Assembly (NCBI GenBank): GCA_029013165.1
Contig: JAQXMV010000225.1
Location: 1 to 8,276 of the forward strand
Length of the DNA: 8,276 nucleotides
Direction: 5' to 3'
DNA from: Oscillospiraceae bacterium
GTDB lineage: Bacteria; Bacillota; Clostridia; Oscillospirales; Acutalibacteraceae
Under the pieces are notes generated by a model. The model was not told the DNA's origin and ran no database searches. It was given only the letters and a program-made list of their open reading frames with translations. Of this stretch, positions 6,268-8,276 are shown piece by piece (within the stretch, counting starts at the first letter, position 1; each line of letters opens with the position of its first letter). The translations under genes were made by a program, and so were the position numbers.

Positions 6268-7083
6268 TTATATCAGTGCTCCGAATCGGATATTGAGCAG
6301 AATCACACCGGCAACACCCAGCGCAAAAATCAGAAGCGCCACAAAATCTCTGAAAGACAGCTTCATCTGCTTCATTCTCGTTCTGCCCTCACCGCCGGTA
6401 TAACAGCGGCAGCTCATGGCAAAGGCAAGCTCATAGGCCCGGCGAAAAGCCGAAACAAAAAGCGGAATCAAAATCGGCATCAGCGCCTTGATTCGTTCGA
6501 TAAACTTTCCGCTTTCAAAATCAGCTCCCCTTGCTTTCTGGGCGTTGGTGATGCGCTCGATTTCTTCGATGAGCGTGGGAATAAAACGCAGGGCAAGGGT
6601 CATCATCATAGCCAGGGTATGCACCTGAATGTGAAAGATTTTCAGCGGTGAAAGCAATCGCTCAATGGCGTCGGTCAGCATAGTCGGCACCGTGGTATAG
6701 GTGAGAATCGAACTGCTGACAATCAGGCAAAGAATTCTCATGGCCATGAAAACCGCCGTATAGATGCCCTTTTCGGTGATGGTGATAAAGCGCCACTGAA
6801 GAAGCACCTGGCCGCCGGAAATATAGAAAATATTAATGATACTCGTAAAAATGACAATGGGGATAATGGGTTTGAGAGATTTCAGAAACATCTTCAGCGG
6901 AACACGCGAAGCAAAAACCGCCATCATGATGAAAAGAAACATAAAACCCAGAGACAGGAAGTTTTTGCACAGGAAAATCATGACAATGAACATCACCGTC
7001 AGAATGATCTTCATTCTCGCGTCCAGGCGGTGAACGACGGAATCGCCCTTATAATACTGTCCTATGGTGATATCACTAATCAT
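6268..7083 (-). CDS. ecfT: ECF transporter transmembrane subunit EcfT
   Basis: 271-residue polytopic membrane protein that couples the EcfA1/EcfA2 ATPases to a substrate-binding S subunit for uptake of vitamins or metal ions. The N-terminal VHRLDARMK (17-25) matches the family HxLDPRxK block. Hydrophobic helices lie at about 26-38, 42-58, 72-88, 107-128 and 246-265. The cytoplasmic coupling helices carry KARG (183-186) and SCRCY (224-228); the first is canonical, while the second usually reads like ARGY/SRGY, so the Gly is replaced here by Cys with the arginine kept. The start ATG overlaps the ecfA2 stop (ATGA) and has a full AGGAGG at 7098-7093, 9 nt upstream. No S-component gene is adjacent, which suggests a group II ECF module shared among several S subunits. 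Confidence 0.94.
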   Translation of the reverse strand: MISDITIGQYYKGDSVVHRLDARMKIILTVMFIVMIFLCKNFLSLGFMFLFIMMAVFASRVPLKMFLKSLKPIIPIVIFTSIINIFYISGGQVLLQWRFITITEKGIYTAVFMAMRILCLIVSSSILTYTTVPTMLTDAIERLLSPLKIFHIQVHTLAMMMTLALRFIPTLIEEIERITNAQKARGADFESGKFIERIKALMPILIPLFVSAFRRAYELAFAMSCRCYTGGEGRTRMKQMKLSFRDFVALLIFALGVAGVILLNIRFGALI

Positions 7084-7949
7084 TTTCCGCCACCTCCTCT
7101 GAGAAGCCTGAGCAGCTCGCTCTTTGCCTTTTCCATGGTGTAAACATCGGTGTCCACATCATAGCCTGCCGCTTTTAGCTTCATGAAAAGCCGGGTAAGC
7201 TGAGGAATATTCAGACCCATGTCCTGCAGTTCCTCGGCATGGGAAAAGACTCGGTCAACGGTGTCATAATAAGCCAGACGCGACTGATTCATCACCAGAA
7301 TCTTCGTGGCGATCTTAGAGATATCCTCCATGGAATGGGACACCACGAGAAGCGTACTGCCGGTGTCTTTCTGGTATTGCTTGATCATCGAAAGCACGGT
7401 GTCGCGGCCTCTCGGGTCCAGTCCGGCGCAGGGTTCATCGAGTATGAGCACCTCCGGTTCCATGGCCATGACGCCGGCAATGGCGACACGGCGTTTTTCA
7501 CCGCCGGAAAGATCAAAGGGAGACTTGTCAAGATAGGTTTCGTCCAGTCCCACAAAGCGAATGACACTGCGGACGCGCTTGTCGATTTCTTCTTCGGACA
7601 GCTTCATGTTTTTCGGCCCGAAAGCAATATCTTTATATACGGTTTCCTCAAAGAGCTGATACTCCGGGTACTGGAAGCAAATCCCGACCTTAAAGCGCAC
7701 GGCTCTGATGTTCTTTTTGTCCTGCCAGATGTCTTTGCCCTCCAGGAGCACCGTGCCGCTGCTGGCCTTCAGCAGGCCGTTGAAATGCTGAATCAGGGTG
7801 CTTTTACCGGAGCCGGTGTGTCCGATGATGCCCACCAGCTCGCCCTTTTCAATGGCAAGGCTGATGTCCCGGATCGCGTCCACCTGGGAGGTCGTACCCT
7901 TGGAATAGATATGGGTTAAATTTTGGGTTTCAAGAATAACTGTGCTCAA
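7080..7949 (-). CDS. ecfA2: ECF transporter ATPase EcfA2
   Basis: 289-residue cytoplasmic ABC ATPase that forms a heterodimer with EcfA1 to power EcfT. All nucleotide-binding motifs are present: Walker A GHTGSGKST (43-51), Q-loop FQYPEYQLF (92-100, Q93), signature LSGGEKRR (147-154), Walker B LILDEP (168-173) with catalytic E172, D-loop GLDP and switch H205 in VVSHSMED. The Q-loop YPEYQLF is characteristic of the EcfA/CbiO group. The start codon is TTG at 7949, supported by GGAGG seven nt upstream and by N-terminal alignment with the family. The gene overlaps ecfA1 by 4 nt at its start and ecfT by 4 nt at its end. The C-terminal GGGGK tail is encoded by the same bases as the ecfT ribosome binding site. 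Confidence 0.96.
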   Translation of the reverse strand: MSTVILETQNLTHIYSKGTTSQVDAIRDISLAIEKGELVGIIGHTGSGKSTLIQHFNGLLKASSGTVLLEGKDIWQDKKNIRAVRFKVGICFQYPEYQLFEETVYKDIAFGPKNMKLSEEEIDKRVRSVIRFVGLDETYLDKSPFDLSGGEKRRVAIAGVMAMEPEVLILDEPCAGLDPRGRDTVLSMIKQYQKDTGSTLLVVSHSMEDISKIATKILVMNQSRLAYYDTVDRVFSHAEELQDMGLNIPQLTRLFMKLKAAGYDVDTDVYTMEKAKSELLRLLRGGGGK

Positions 7950-8276
7950 TTTTTTTCCTCCAGGATCTCTGTCAGGCTTTGAAAAAGTTCGTCAATATCA
8001 AGAATATCCGGTCTGAGCCTGACGCCGCTTGAACGCAGCAGACGGCTGAGCTCCGTGGCTTCGGGCACATCAAGGCCGCAACTTTTGAGAATCTCCACAT
8101 TGGCGAAAACCTCTCTGGGCGTGCCGTCGAGAAGAATATTTCCCTCGTCCATGACGATCACCCGATTTGCCTTGACGGCCTCGTCCATATAGTGTGTGAT
8201 GAAAAGGACGGTAATGCCGAAGTCCCGGTTGAGCATCTGCACCGTTTCCATGACCTCTTTTCTGCCGCGGGGATCG
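7946..8276 (-). CDS. ecfA1: ECF transporter ATPase EcfA1, C-terminal part (cut by window edge)
   Basis: The visible frame encodes 109 residues running in from the window edge and opens with DPRGRKEVMETV, the residues right after the Walker B/D-loop (…LDPRGR) of EcfA1-type ATPases. The internal ATG at 8251 is therefore not the start; Walker A, Q-loop and signature lie beyond base 8276. The switch histidine is in FITHYMDEA (residue 28 of the visible part), followed by ANRVIVMDEGNI and a C-terminal EcfA regulatory tail including DGTPREVF. It ends with TGA at 7946-7948, inside the TTG start of ecfA2. Assignment as A1 rather than A2 rests on gene order and on the THYMDEA sequence. Confidence 0.9.
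   Translation of the reverse strand, partial: DPRGRKEVMETVQMLNRDFGITVLFITHYMDEAVKANRVIVMDEGNILLDGTPREVFANVEILKSCGLDVPEATELSRLLRSSGVRLRPDILDIDELFQSLTEILEEKN
7957..7961 (-). promoter_or_regulatory. ribosome binding site supporting the TTG start of ecfA2
   Basis: Minus-strand GGAGG lies 7 nt before the TTG at 7949, inside the ecfA1 coding end. It is the decisive evidence for the non-ATG start and implies re-initiation or coupling with ecfA1, whose TGA stop overlaps the TTG. Confidence 0.85.

Overview
The window looks like a chromosomal housekeeping segment from a Gram-positive Clostridia-type Firmicute, probably near Oscillospiraceae/Ruminococcaceae. This is inferred from four things: the ecfA1-ecfA2-ecfT-truA gene order typical of Firmicutes, Shine-Dalgarno sites close to AGGAGG, a ClpE/ClpC-type ATPase with an N-terminal zinc site, and a membrane-anchored protein resembling the clostridial DUF5711 family. 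Base composition looks balanced by eye. Every supported gene is on the minus strand, so transcription runs from high to low coordinates.

Layout in transcription order. (1) 8276-6268: an energy-coupling factor (ECF) vitamin/metal transporter module, with ecfA1 cut by the window edge, then ecfA2 and ecfT, each joined to the next by a 4-nt stop/start overlap. (2) 6267-5527: truA, whose ATG directly abuts the ecfT stop. (3) 5486-4320: a single-pass membrane protein with a probable beta-propeller exterior (DUF5711-like). (4) 4315-4287: a promoter with an extended -10, which should start a second unit. (5) 4221-499: cvpA-like, pgsA and a ClpE-like AAA+ unfoldase, closely spaced (22 and 29 nt) and each with its own ribosome binding site. 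(6) 459-431: a promoter with perfect -35 and -10 hexamers and a 17-bp spacer. (7) 363-10: a tRNA operon Gly(UCC)-Arg(UCU)-His(GUG)-Gln(UUG), all with encoded CCA ends.

How it works together: the first unit couples nutrient uptake (ECF ATPases plus the T transmembrane subunit; no substrate-binding S subunit is visible) with tRNA pseudouridylation. The second unit combines envelope functions (CvpA-like protein, phosphatidylglycerophosphate synthase) with protein quality control. The tRNA operon is separate and driven by a very strong promoter.

No mobile element, CRISPR array, phage gene or clear new system is visible. The items most worth a second look are the palindrome wrapped around the -10 box of the tRNA promoter, the unusual N-terminal half of the Clp ATPase, the uncharacterised propeller-like membrane protein, and the atypical second coupling motif in EcfT.
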